The notes under the pieces: model-generated
Databases searched by the model: none
Seen by the model: only the letters and a program-made list of their open reading frames with translations
Told to the model about the DNA's origin: nothing
Assembly: GCA_963825075.1 (NCBI GenBank)
Contig: CAWGRX010000041.1
Span: forward strand, 124,001 to 188,000
Direction of reading: 5' to 3'
Length of the DNA: 64,000 bases
Origin: CAWAVN01 sp963825075
GTDB taxonomy: Bacteria; Planctomycetota; Planctomycetia; Planctomycetales; Planctomycetaceae
Position numbers and translations under genes: made by a program
Shown: positions 56,938-64,000 of the stretch, piece after piece
Numbering within the stretch: position 1 is the first letter of the stretch
Layout of the letters: every line of letters starts with the position of its first letter

Positions 56938-57714
56938 ATGGCTACCAGGGTCACCGAAGATGTGACGGAAACTTGGAAAGTGTACAAGCAAGATCAGACC
57001 AATCAAGAGTTGCGAAACACGCTGATCGAACGCTACCTGCCTTTGGTCCGCTATAATGCGGAAAAGGTTTGGGCCAAGCTGCCCGAAGGCGTGGACATGA
57101 ACGACCTGATCTCGGCCGGCGTGTTCGGGCTGATGGATGCGATCGACGCATTCGATCTGGAGCGCGGCGTGAAGTTTGAAACCTACTGCGTGCCGCGGAT
57201 TCGCGGGGCGATGCTCGATGAACTGCGGACGATGGACTGGGTGCCCCGGCTAGTCCGCAGCAAGGCCAGCAAACTCGAGGCGGCCCGCAAGCAAGCGGAA
57301 GCCGAGGTCGGCCGCCCGCCCACCGATGCCGAGATCGCCGCCAAGATGAAGCTCTCTTTGGAAGAGTTCGAGAAGCTGAAAACCGAAGCCAGCGCGGTGA
57401 ATCTCGTCAGCTTGAACAAGAAGTGGTACGAGACCGACAGCTACAAGGATGTCCGCGAAATCGACATACTCGAAGATTCCAAAGGCGAAGACCCCACCCT
57501 GGGGATCCAAAAGCGCGACGTGATGCGGTTGGTCACCAGAGGCCTCAACCGCAACGAGCGGCTGATCATCATTCTCTATTACTATGAAGAACTGACGATG
57601 AAGGAAATCGGCAGCACGCTGGGGCTGTCCGAATCCCGCGTTAGCCAAATGCACTCCAGCATCGTCGCCCGCTTGAAGGATCAACTCAAACAACGCCGGC
57701 CGGAATTCAGTTAA
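56938..57714 (+). CDS. fliA: Flagellar sigma factor FliA/WhiG (sigma-28)
   Basis: A 258-residue sigma-70-type factor of the FliA/WhiG class. Region 2 (LIERYLPLVRYNAEKVWAKL, GVFGLMDAIDAFDLERGVKF, TYCVPRIRGAMLDELRTMDW) is intact and includes the core-binding and -10-recognition residues. Region 3 (AGRPPTDAEIAAKMKLSLEE-like) and region 4 (NRNERLIIILYYYEELTMKE, IGSTLGLSESRVSQMHSSIV) follow. It directs late flagellar and chemotaxis promoters and is normally held back by FlgM, which is not in this window. A strong ATGGAGGGGTTG ribosome-binding site precedes the start. It closes the flagellar block; repeat copy 3 and a bidirectional terminator lie beyond. Confidence 0.95.
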   Translation: MATRVTEDVTETWKVYKQDQTNQELRNTLIERYLPLVRYNAEKVWAKLPEGVDMNDLISAGVFGLMDAIDAFDLERGVKFETYCVPRIRGAMLDELRTMDWVPRLVRSKASKLEAARKQAEAEVGRPPTDAEIAAKMKLSLEEFEKLKTEASAVNLVSLNKKWYETDSYKDVREIDILEDSKGEDPTLGIQKRDVMRLVTRGLNRNERLIIILYYYEELTMKEIGSTLGLSESRVSQMHSSIVARLKDQLKQRRPEFS

Positions 57715-57715
57715 G

Positions 57716-57784
57716 AATTAGCCCCAGGGGGCGCTACCCCCGGTTCACTGGGAAGACCGCACGCAAGCGCGTTCCGGTTGATCC
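57716..57784 (-). repeat. Dispersed intergenic repeat, copy 3
   Basis: Inverse orientation relative to copies 1 and 2. It has AGCCCCAGGGGGCGCTACCC at one end and AAGCGCGTTCCGGTTGATCC at the other, the most diverged copy. It begins immediately after the fliA stop. Confidence 0.7.
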
Positions 57785-57818
57785 TCGGACAGGTTCGTCC
57801 AGGCGATACCAACATGAG

Positions 57819-57853
57819 AAACCCCGCCGTCCTCCATTGGGCGGCGGGGTTTT
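57819..57853. terminator. Rho-independent terminator (bidirectional look)
   Basis: AAACCCCGCCG and CGGCGGGGTTTT form an 11-bp stem with a short loop, followed by T-rich sequence on the plus strand. It sits 105 bp after the fliA stop and ends the flagellar block. Confidence 0.85.
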
Positions 57854-57970
57854 CTGCATTTCGCTTTCGCTTCGCCCGAGATTTTCCGGTTTGTTGAAAC
57901 TCCGAAAATCCCAGCCGGGTAGATTTGAACAGAACATCTGGTTCCGGCTGCTTTGGCGAGAGGCGATCTG

Positions 57971-59727
57971 ATGGCATATTGGAATTTCCCCGTTCGGCCG
58001 TGCGCCCTGGGATTGGTGCTGGCGACTTGGTGCTTGGCTCATTCCGTCCCAACCTTGGCGGCAGATTCACTCGATCGCGAACTGCTCCCCAAAGATGCGG
58101 CTTTCGTGATTGAAGTCCGCCGGCCAATGCGCTGGGCGGAGCATCCGCTTTTTGCGCGGAGTTGGAAAACCATTTCCCAAAGTCCGCTCTTCAAAGCCCG
58201 GCTGGAAACCCCGGAGTTTCAGCGCGTCCGCACGGCTTTGGATTTTGTCGAGCAAGTTAGCGGATTGAATTGGCGCGAGGCCCTCGAACAACTCACCGCC
58301 GGGGGCATTTGGATCGCGGCGACGCCCCAACCCCACGACCAGACAACGCTGATCATCAAAGCCTCCGCCCCCGAACTTTGGCAACGTATGGAATCGGCAA
58401 TTCTCAAGCTGATAAAAGACCAGGGGAAGCCATCGCCGCCGACGGAAACCTATCAGGGCGTAAAAATCCACCGGATTGACAAGTCCTTCCTTGCGATCGT
58501 TGGTCCCCGTCTGATCGCAGCATCTCAGGACGCGAATCTGAAACGCATCCTCGACCAATTGCAAAAACACGCGGACCAAACCCCGGCATCCCAATCGGCC
58601 GCTGCTTCAGCGCTCGACGCCAAACCCAGTGTGACATTGGAAATGGATTTGGAAATCCTCCGCAAGGCTCCGGATTTTCAAAAGCTCCTCAAGCGCCCGG
58701 CGGATGATGCGGGGCCGGTGGCGCTGCTCGGCGGTTGGCTGGATTTGTTGGGAACCGCCGACCGCTTGACCATGAACCTCGAAGAACCGGCCGGTTCGTC
58801 CGAACTGCACCTTCAAGTCGCGACGCATAGCACCGAGCCGATGCACGTTTTGGACGGTTTTTTCGCCCAGAATCCGAACCACGACTTGGCCCCGCCGTTG
58901 GAACCGGACGGGACGATTTATAGCGCGAGTTGGTATCGCGATTACAGTGCGCTCTGGAACCAGCGGTCCGATTTGCTCACCGAGTCGGCTCTTAAGAAAA
59001 TCGAAAAGGGCGACGCCGATGTGAAGCGGCAGTTTTCGACGTTTGGGGTGTCCTTCACGCCGAGCCGATTCTTCCAACAGTTGGGCACGGACTTTCGAGT
59101 TCTGATCGCGCGCTCCGGGCCTTCGGAATACCGCATCGAACCAAAAGACCGGCTCCCCGTAGCGGCGGTTTGCGTTTCACTCCGCGATGAATCCGCGTTC
59201 CTGGAACAAGCCGAGCCTCTGTCGCGGGCGGTCGGACTTCTCACCACCTTCGGCAAAGCCCGCATGCTGACCAAAACCTCCGAGCACGCCCAGGCCCGGC
59301 TCAAAGGGTTCTGGTTCCGCGATGATGAGAAATCCGCCCACCTGGGCAATCGGATCCGGTTCAATTTTAATCCCACCTGGTCCGTGACCCGCGGGCACTT
59401 CATTCTCGGCTCGACAAAACGCATCGTGAGCCAGGTCATTGATGAACTCGACCGGCAAGCCGCCGAGTCGCGAAGTCACACCGGCGTTCCATCTCAAGTC
59501 ACAGATCGGCAATCGTTGTCCTTCCCAGCGCTTGCCGGCGCGTGACGGATTTCCGCGAAACCGTTCTCCAAGACAGCGTGCTAAAACGCGGCCTCAATCT
59601 TTCCGAAGCCGCCCGGGAATTTGAACTCGGCCTCGATCTGGTCCAGTCGCTAGGCCGGCTCACCACCGAAGCCGCTTTTACGGACCAGGGCTTTGAATAC
59701 CGAGTCCGCATTCGGCCCAACGATTGA
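57971..59727 (+). CDS. Exported DUF3352-like protein (one apparent indel)
   Basis: A composite protein of about 585 residues. A signal peptide (MAYWNFPVRPCALGLVLATW then CLAHSV) precedes DRELLPKDAAFVIEVRRPMR, the typical opening of DUF3352-like secreted proteins that begin 'lP.da...v.v.....'. Repeated alpha/beta units follow, with FLAIVGPRLIAASQDANLKR and HFILGSTKRIVSQVIDELDR. The frame stops at 59545, but one base earlier (near 59540) it continues as VTDFRETVLQDSVLKRGLNL, SEAAREFELGLDLVQSLGRL to FEYRVRIRPND. That tail is the family's usual ending, so a one-base deletion is likely. The function is unknown. It is 96 bp before the DUF1800 gene. Confidence 0.68.
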
Positions 59728-59823
59728 CGCATTCCGACATTCGTGAAGAACCAGCCAGCTTATGCTGGCCGCTTGCCAGGCGGGATTTGGTCATTGGGGC
59801 TTGGTCATTTATTGGATTTAATC

Positions 59824-61230
59824 ATGTCCGCACAAACAACGTTTGAACGATTCCGGCCCGAGACGGCCTGGCAGGCGTATTTTCCCAACGGGGCCAATCC
59901 TTGGAATGCGGAAAAGGTCGCCCACCTCTATCGCCGAGCCGGGTTCGGGGCCAATTGGACGGAGATTCAGCAAGGCGTCGCTTCCACGCCGGCAAAGGTG
60001 ATTTCCCGGCTGCTCGACGGAGGGAACGATCAAGACCAGTTTGCGGAAGAAGCGGAGCGCATCACCGCAGGGGCGATCGCCAGCGGCGATGCGCAACGGC
60101 TTAAAGCCGCGTGGCTGTACCGGATGTTGTTCTCGCCTCACCCGTTGGAAGAACGGCTGACCTTGTTCTGGCACAATCATTTCGCGACCTCAAACGCTAA
60201 GGTTCACGATTTGGACCTGATGCGGCGTCAAAATGCGACCATTCGCGAACACGCTTTGGGGCGGTTTGGGGCGTTGGTGGAAAAGATCGTCTTCGACCCG
60301 GCAATGCTGATTTGGCTCGACGCAGAGACCAATCAAAAAGGCCAACCCAACGAAAACCTGGCCCGTGAACTGTTTGAACTGTTCACATTGGGCGTGGGGA
60401 ACTACACGGAGACGGACATCAAAGAAGCCGCCCGCGCCCTGACCGGTTGGACCTTGAGGAACGGCCGAGCCGAGTTCGACATCCAAAAGCACGATGCGGG
60501 CGAGAAGACTATCCTCGGTCAAACCGGACCCTGGTCGGCGGGGGATCTTGTGCGGATCGCATTGAGCCAACCGGCGTGCGGAAGGTTTTTGGTGCGAAAG
60601 TTGTTCCGCGAATTTGTGAGCGAAACGGTGCAGCTTTCCGAGGAAATGCTCGTCCCGCTGGCCCAAGGATATCGGCATCGCGATTACGACACCGCCTGGC
60701 TCGTCGAAACCCTGCTCAGCAGTTGGGTGTTTTATTCCCCCGCGGCGATCCGGCAAAAAGTCAAAAGCCCCGTCGATTTTGTGGTGGGCGGCGTTCGCAG
60801 TCTGGAAGGCCGGGCCAGCCCGCTCAAAATGGCCGAGGCCTTGGACCGCATGGGCCAGAGCCTGTTTTATCCGCCCAGCGTCAAAGGCTGGGACGGCGGC
60901 CCCGCGTGGCTCAACTCGACGACATTACTCGTCCGGCAGAATTTGGCGTTTGCCCTTTGTAGCGGTCCCGATGATGTCCACAACACCGACCCCGCCCGCC
61001 TCGCCTACGAACATCAAATCCACGGCAGCGAGAATCTGGTGCGATTTTTCTTGGAACTGTTCCTGCAAAAGCCGGATCATCCCGGCCTAACGGAAATCGT
61101 CGCTCATTTGGACCGGGAAGAAACGAAAATCAGTGGGCAGCCCTTCACATCGCCCCGCGTCGTCGATGGCTTCCTCGCCCGCACCGCCGCCCATCTGGTA
61201 CTGACCCTCCCGCAAGCGCAACTCGCATGA
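59824..61230 (+). CDS. DUF1800 family protein
   Basis: A 468-residue protein starting MSAQTTFERFRPETAWQAYF; an earlier in-frame start at 59743 would add an unlikely 27 residues. The DUF1800 signature is clear: EKVAHLYRRAGFGANWTEIQ, LTLFWHNHFATSNAKV, QPNENLARELFELFTLGVGN and AARALTGWTLRNG, then VKGWDGGPAWLNSTTLLVRQ. In planctomycetes DUF1800 proteins regularly precede a DUF1501 gene, as here (37 bp). It lacks a recognised signal peptide, so export would have to occur with its Tat-exported partner or by another route. The enzymatic role is unknown. Confidence 0.92.
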   Translation: MSAQTTFERFRPETAWQAYFPNGANPWNAEKVAHLYRRAGFGANWTEIQQGVASTPAKVISRLLDGGNDQDQFAEEAERITAGAIASGDAQRLKAAWLYRMLFSPHPLEERLTLFWHNHFATSNAKVHDLDLMRRQNATIREHALGRFGALVEKIVFDPAMLIWLDAETNQKGQPNENLARELFELFTLGVGNYTETDIKEAARALTGWTLRNGRAEFDIQKHDAGEKTILGQTGPWSAGDLVRIALSQPACGRFLVRKLFREFVSETVQLSEEMLVPLAQGYRHRDYDTAWLVETLLSSWVFYSPAAIRQKVKSPVDFVVGGVRSLEGRASPLKMAEALDRMGQSLFYPPSVKGWDGGPAWLNSTTLLVRQNLAFALCSGPDDVHNTDPARLAYEHQIHGSENLVRFFLELFLQKPDHPGLTEIVAHLDREETKISGQPFTSPRVVDGFLARTAAHLVLTLPQAQLA

Positions 61231-61267
61231 TGAATCACAACGGACAACTGAGAAAGGACCAACAACC

Positions 61268-62491
61268 ATGACCATTTCACGAAGAGCCTTTTTGGGAGCT
61301 TCCACGGTGGCGTTCGGGGCGGGGTTGCCAGGGGTGTTTCAGCGGTCTGCTTGGGCGGCACCCAAGTCCGATCAGCCGGGCGGCGAAGAGACGATTCTGG
61401 TCGTCGTGCAATTGACCGGAGGCAATGATGGATTGAATACCGTCATCCCGTTTCGCGACCCGGCGTATCTGGTGGCCCGGCCCACATTGAAACAGCCCGC
61501 CTCGGAAGTGAAAAAGATCAACGAGGACCTGGGCTTTCATCCCGCGATGCAGGGGTTTGCCGACTTGCTCGAAGCGTCGCAGATCGCCGTCGTGCAGGGC
61601 GTGGGTTACCCCAATCCGAACCGCTCGCACTTCGAGTCGATGGACATCTGGCACAAAGCCACGCGTTCGCATGCCGAGCAGTTCGGCTGGCTGGGCCGAT
61701 CGTTGCCTTTTTTGAAGTCCGGCAAGGGGCTGTTCCTCGGCGGCGGGGAAGGGCCATTGGCCCTGTTGTCGCCGGCGGGATATGCGCCCACGGTGAGTTC
61801 CCTCAAAGATTACCGACTCAAAACTGGGCCGGGAGCCGAGGGCCAAACCCGGCGGGAGACCATCGAACATCTCGCCGCGAGTTCGACCGACGACAACGAG
61901 CTGCTCGACCTGGTGCGGGCTTCGACGCAGCAAACATATGCTTCCGCGCGGGAGCTGGAACGAGTGGCCGGCTCCTATCAAACGTCGGTGTCCTATCCGG
62001 AAACTAGGCTGGGGCAAAACCTGAAGCTCATCGCCCAACTCATCGACGCGGGCATTCCGGAACGGATTTATTACACCACTCTCGAAGGCTTCGACACGCA
62101 TGCCGGCCAAAAGCCAACGCAGGCCCGGCTGTTGGGGGAACTGGCCGAGGGTTTGGCGGCGTTCCAGAAAGACGTTACGCACCAAGGCCATGCCAAGCGC
62201 GTGCTGGCGATGACGTTCTCCGAGTTCGGCCGGCGGGTCAGGGAAAACGGGTCCCAAGGCACCGATCACGGCGTCGCCTCGCAAATGTTCTTGATCGGCG
62301 AATGCGTCCGCCCCGGACTCGTCGGCGAGCACCCCAGCTTGGAAGACCTCACCGCCGGCGATCTAAAACATCACACCGACTTCTGCCAGGTCTATGCCAC
62401 GCTGCTCGACGAGTGGCTCAAGGTGCCCTCGCAAACGGTGCTCGGCAAAGCCTATCCCCATGTGAAGCTCCTGCGGGAAAAGGGCCATTGA
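61268..62491 (+). CDS. Tat-exported DUF1501 protein (second copy)
   Basis: A 407-residue protein with a twin-arginine leader (MTISRRAFLGASTVAFGAGL) ending near SAWAA. The DUF1501 landmarks are ILVVVQLTGGNDGLNTVIPF, NRSHFESMDIWHKA, YYTTLEGFDTHAGQKPTQAR and AMTFSEFGRRVRENGSQGTD plus HGVASQMF. It differs from the copy at 43736 in lacking the GGPSQTD start block, so it belongs to the DUF1800-linked subgroup rather than the DUF1549/DUF1553-linked one. The two subgroups are therefore both present here. It lies 37 bp after DUF1800. Confidence 0.92.
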   Translation: MTISRRAFLGASTVAFGAGLPGVFQRSAWAAPKSDQPGGEETILVVVQLTGGNDGLNTVIPFRDPAYLVARPTLKQPASEVKKINEDLGFHPAMQGFADLLEASQIAVVQGVGYPNPNRSHFESMDIWHKATRSHAEQFGWLGRSLPFLKSGKGLFLGGGEGPLALLSPAGYAPTVSSLKDYRLKTGPGAEGQTRRETIEHLAASSTDDNELLDLVRASTQQTYASARELERVAGSYQTSVSYPETRLGQNLKLIAQLIDAGIPERIYYTTLEGFDTHAGQKPTQARLLGELAEGLAAFQKDVTHQGHAKRVLAMTFSEFGRRVRENGSQGTDHGVASQMFLIGECVRPGLVGEHPSLEDLTAGDLKHHTDFCQVYATLLDEWLKVPSQTVLGKAYPHVKLLREKGH

Positions 62492-62614
62492 CGGCGAAAT
62501 CGGAGTCGGCCCCAGGGCTGAATCAGCAGAATCACGCTTCAATTTCCGCAGCGACAAAGGTAGGCTGAAAGGGACGGAAAATTCCCTATTTCTATTCCTT
62601 GAAATGCCGATGCC

Positions 62615-63799
62615 ATGCCCAATCCCGAATTGCCCGCGCCGATTGTTCCGCCGTCCCGGATTCTGATGGGGCCGGGGCCGAGCGATATTGCTCCCAGCGT
62701 TCTGGCGGCCCTGTCTGCCCCCACGGTCGGGCACCTCGATCCCTATTTTTTGCGGATCATGGATGAAATGCAGAGCATGCTCCGCCGGGTGTTTTGCACC
62801 AAGAACGAATTGACGCTTGCGGTCAGCGGCACCGGAAGTGCGGGCATGGAAACCTGCGTTGTCAACCTGATCGAGCGCGGCGACCGGATGCTCATCTGCA
62901 AGAACGGCGTGTTCGGCGCCCGCATGGCCGATGTCGCGGACCGGGCGGGAGCGGAGGTCACGGTCATCGAACGGCCTTTCGGTGAAGTGTTTTCGGTCGA
63001 AGAGATCCAAGCCGCGATCAAACAATCCAATCCCAAAGTCGTGGGAATCGTGCATGCGGAGACTTCCACGGGTGCCTGGCAGCCTCTTGAGGAAATCTCC
63101 AAAGCCGTGCACGACGCCGGGGCGTTGTTATTGGTCGATTGCGTAACGTCGCTGGGCGGCGTGCCGGTGGAAGTCGATGCGTGGGAACTCGACGCCGTTT
63201 ACAGTGGCACGCAAAAATGCCTGAGCTGCCCGCCGGGGTTGGCTCCGGTGACGTTCAGCCCCCGCGCGGTCGAAATTATCGACAACCGCAAGACCAAAAT
63301 CGCGAGTTGGTATCTCGACATGACGATGGTACGGAACTACTGGGGCGAACAGCGGAGCTATCATCACACGGCCCCCATCAACATGAACTACGGCCTGCAC
63401 GAAGCCCTGCGGCTCGTGCTCGAAGAAGGACTGGCTGCAAGGCACGATCGGCACCGCCGGAATCATTTGGCGTTGAAAGCCGGGTTGAATGCAATCGGCA
63501 TTGAATACGCCGTCGCGGAAGGGAACTGTCTGCCGATGCTCAATGCCGTGAAAATCCCCGCGGGCGTGGATGACCTCGGCGTGCGGAAGCAACTCTTAAA
63601 CGAGTTCGGCATCGAGATCGGCGGCGGCCTGGGACCGATGAAGGGCAAGACCTGGCGGATCGGTCTGATGGGCGAAGCCAGCACGCCCCGCAACGTCTTG
63701 TTATTCCTGGCGGCCCTCGAACGCTGCCTGTCATCGCAGGGAGTGCCCTTTAAGACCGGGGCCAGCATCGCCGCCGCCAATGAATTCTATGAAGGTTAG
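62615..63799 (+). CDS. Class V aminotransferase (serine-pyruvate/alanine-glyoxylate type)
   Basis: A 394-residue cytoplasmic PLP enzyme of the usual length. The sequence has RILMGPGPSDIAPSVLAALS, the substrate-loop VGHLDPYFLRIMDEM, LAVSGTGSAGMETCVVNLIE, VDCVTSLGGVPVEVDAWELD with the PLP-contacting Asp, and YSGTQKCLSCPPGLAPV with the Schiff-base Lys201. The C-terminal part WRIGLMGEASTPRNVLLF matches serine-pyruvate or alanine-glyoxylate aminotransferases of the AGXT/PucG group. It should convert glyoxylate or hydroxypyruvate to glycine or serine. Single gene after a 123-bp gap from DUF1501. Confidence 0.92.
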   Translation: MPNPELPAPIVPPSRILMGPGPSDIAPSVLAALSAPTVGHLDPYFLRIMDEMQSMLRRVFCTKNELTLAVSGTGSAGMETCVVNLIERGDRMLICKNGVFGARMADVADRAGAEVTVIERPFGEVFSVEEIQAAIKQSNPKVVGIVHAETSTGAWQPLEEISKAVHDAGALLLVDCVTSLGGVPVEVDAWELDAVYSGTQKCLSCPPGLAPVTFSPRAVEIIDNRKTKIASWYLDMTMVRNYWGEQRSYHHTAPINMNYGLHEALRLVLEEGLAARHDRHRRNHLALKAGLNAIGIEYAVAEGNCLPMLNAVKIPAGVDDLGVRKQLLNEFGIEIGGGLGPMKGKTWRIGLMGEASTPRNVLLFLAALERCLSSQGVPFKTGASIAAANEFYEG

Positions 63800-63808
63800 G
63801 ATCGCATT

Positions 63809-63875
63809 TATCAGCCGCAGGGCGCTAGCCCCGGTTTATGGAGACAACCGGACGCGAGCGCGTTCCGGCTGATCA
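63809..63875 (-). repeat. Dispersed intergenic repeat, copy 4
   Basis: Ends in ATCAGCCGCAGGGCGCTAGC and GCGCGTTCCGGCTGATCA; its reverse complement matches copy 1 over most of the length. It begins 10 bp after the aminotransferase stop. Confidence 0.82.
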
Positions 63876-63892
63876 ACGGGTAGAATCAAATT

Positions 63893-64000
63893 ATGGCCAC
63901 CGAAGAATTGACCTATCAACCGGAATTGGAGCAAGACGCCGCCCGCGCGTGGCCGGCGGGGTTGGTGTGGATCATCGTTGCAGGGGCGGCGTGGCTGCTG
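63893..64000 (+). CDS. Start of a membrane protein, cut by the window edge
   Basis: Only the first 36 residues are visible: MATEELTYQPELEQDAARAW, a short acidic head, then PAGLVWIIVAGAAWLL, the beginning of a membrane helix. No function can be inferred. No strong ribosome-binding site stands before the ATG; repeat copy 4 ends 17 bp upstream. Confidence 0.5.
   Translation, partial: MATEELTYQPELEQDAARAWPAGLVWIIVAGAAWLL

Noticed and set aside
1..64000. CRISPR arrays, insertion sequences, prophage and rRNA genes
   Set aside because: No regularly spaced repeats, transposase, integrase or phage structural genes and no rRNA sequence were recognised on either strand.

Overview
The window looks like a chromosome segment of a flagellated planctomycete of moderate GC. 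The grounds are DUF1559, DUF1501, DUF1549/DUF1553, DUF1800 and DUF1080 proteins, formylglycine-type sulfatases, WD40, HEAT, LRR and EF-hand proteins, a planctomycete-style Ser/Thr kinase and a BlaI/BlaR1 pair. The genus cannot be told from the sequence. Sixteen apparent single-base frame changes interrupt nine otherwise coherent genes. Most fall in short G, C, A or T runs, so uncorrected assembly indels are the likeliest cause, and those genes are annotated as composites.

Layout. 1-7.4 kb (minus strand): STAS-domain fragment, M50 site-2 protease, secreted protein, DUF1559 lipoprotein, SWIM-SNF2 helicase. 7.6-11.8 kb (plus): SMR transporter, DUF1080 protein, Ser/Thr kinase with a receiver-like tail, zinc-ribbon/SEC-C protein, lipoprotein. 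11.9-12.7 kb (minus): a compact tRNA array mixing standard tRNAs (Ser-GCT, Thr-GGT, Leu-CAG) with aberrant ones. 12.8-21.9 kb (plus): sulfatase, GH13 alpha-amylase, DNase I-like phosphoesterase, a very large multi-membrane protein, sugar-phosphate isomerase. 22-32.3 kb: secreted proteins, thioredoxin/YHS-like protein, a D-aminoacylase fused to a serine beta-lactamase-like hydrolase, and an LRR/DUF1566 protein.

32.6-46.7 kb (plus): DUF1444-like protein, Rdx/SelW-like protein, then a cluster of BlaI repressor with two operator-like dyads, a BlaR1 (M56) protease fused to a very long WD40 array, DUF1549/DUF1553, DUF1501, and a ten-EF-hand protein. It reads as a proteolysis-controlled regulatory switch in front of exported planctomycete-specific proteins, and it is the strongest candidate for an undescribed system. 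46.8-51.4 kb: sulfatase, HEAT-repeat protein, GT2-sulfotransferase fusion.

51.8-57.7 kb (plus): flagellar export and regulation block flhA-flhF-flhG-(small membrane protein)-fliA. 58-64 kb (plus): DUF3352-like exported protein, DUF1800 + DUF1501 pair, class V aminotransferase, and the start of a membrane protein. Four copies of an imperfectly palindromic intergenic repeat of about 70 bp are scattered at 14.6, 21.9, 57.7 and 63.8 kb. No CRISPR array, insertion sequence, rRNA or replication origin was seen.
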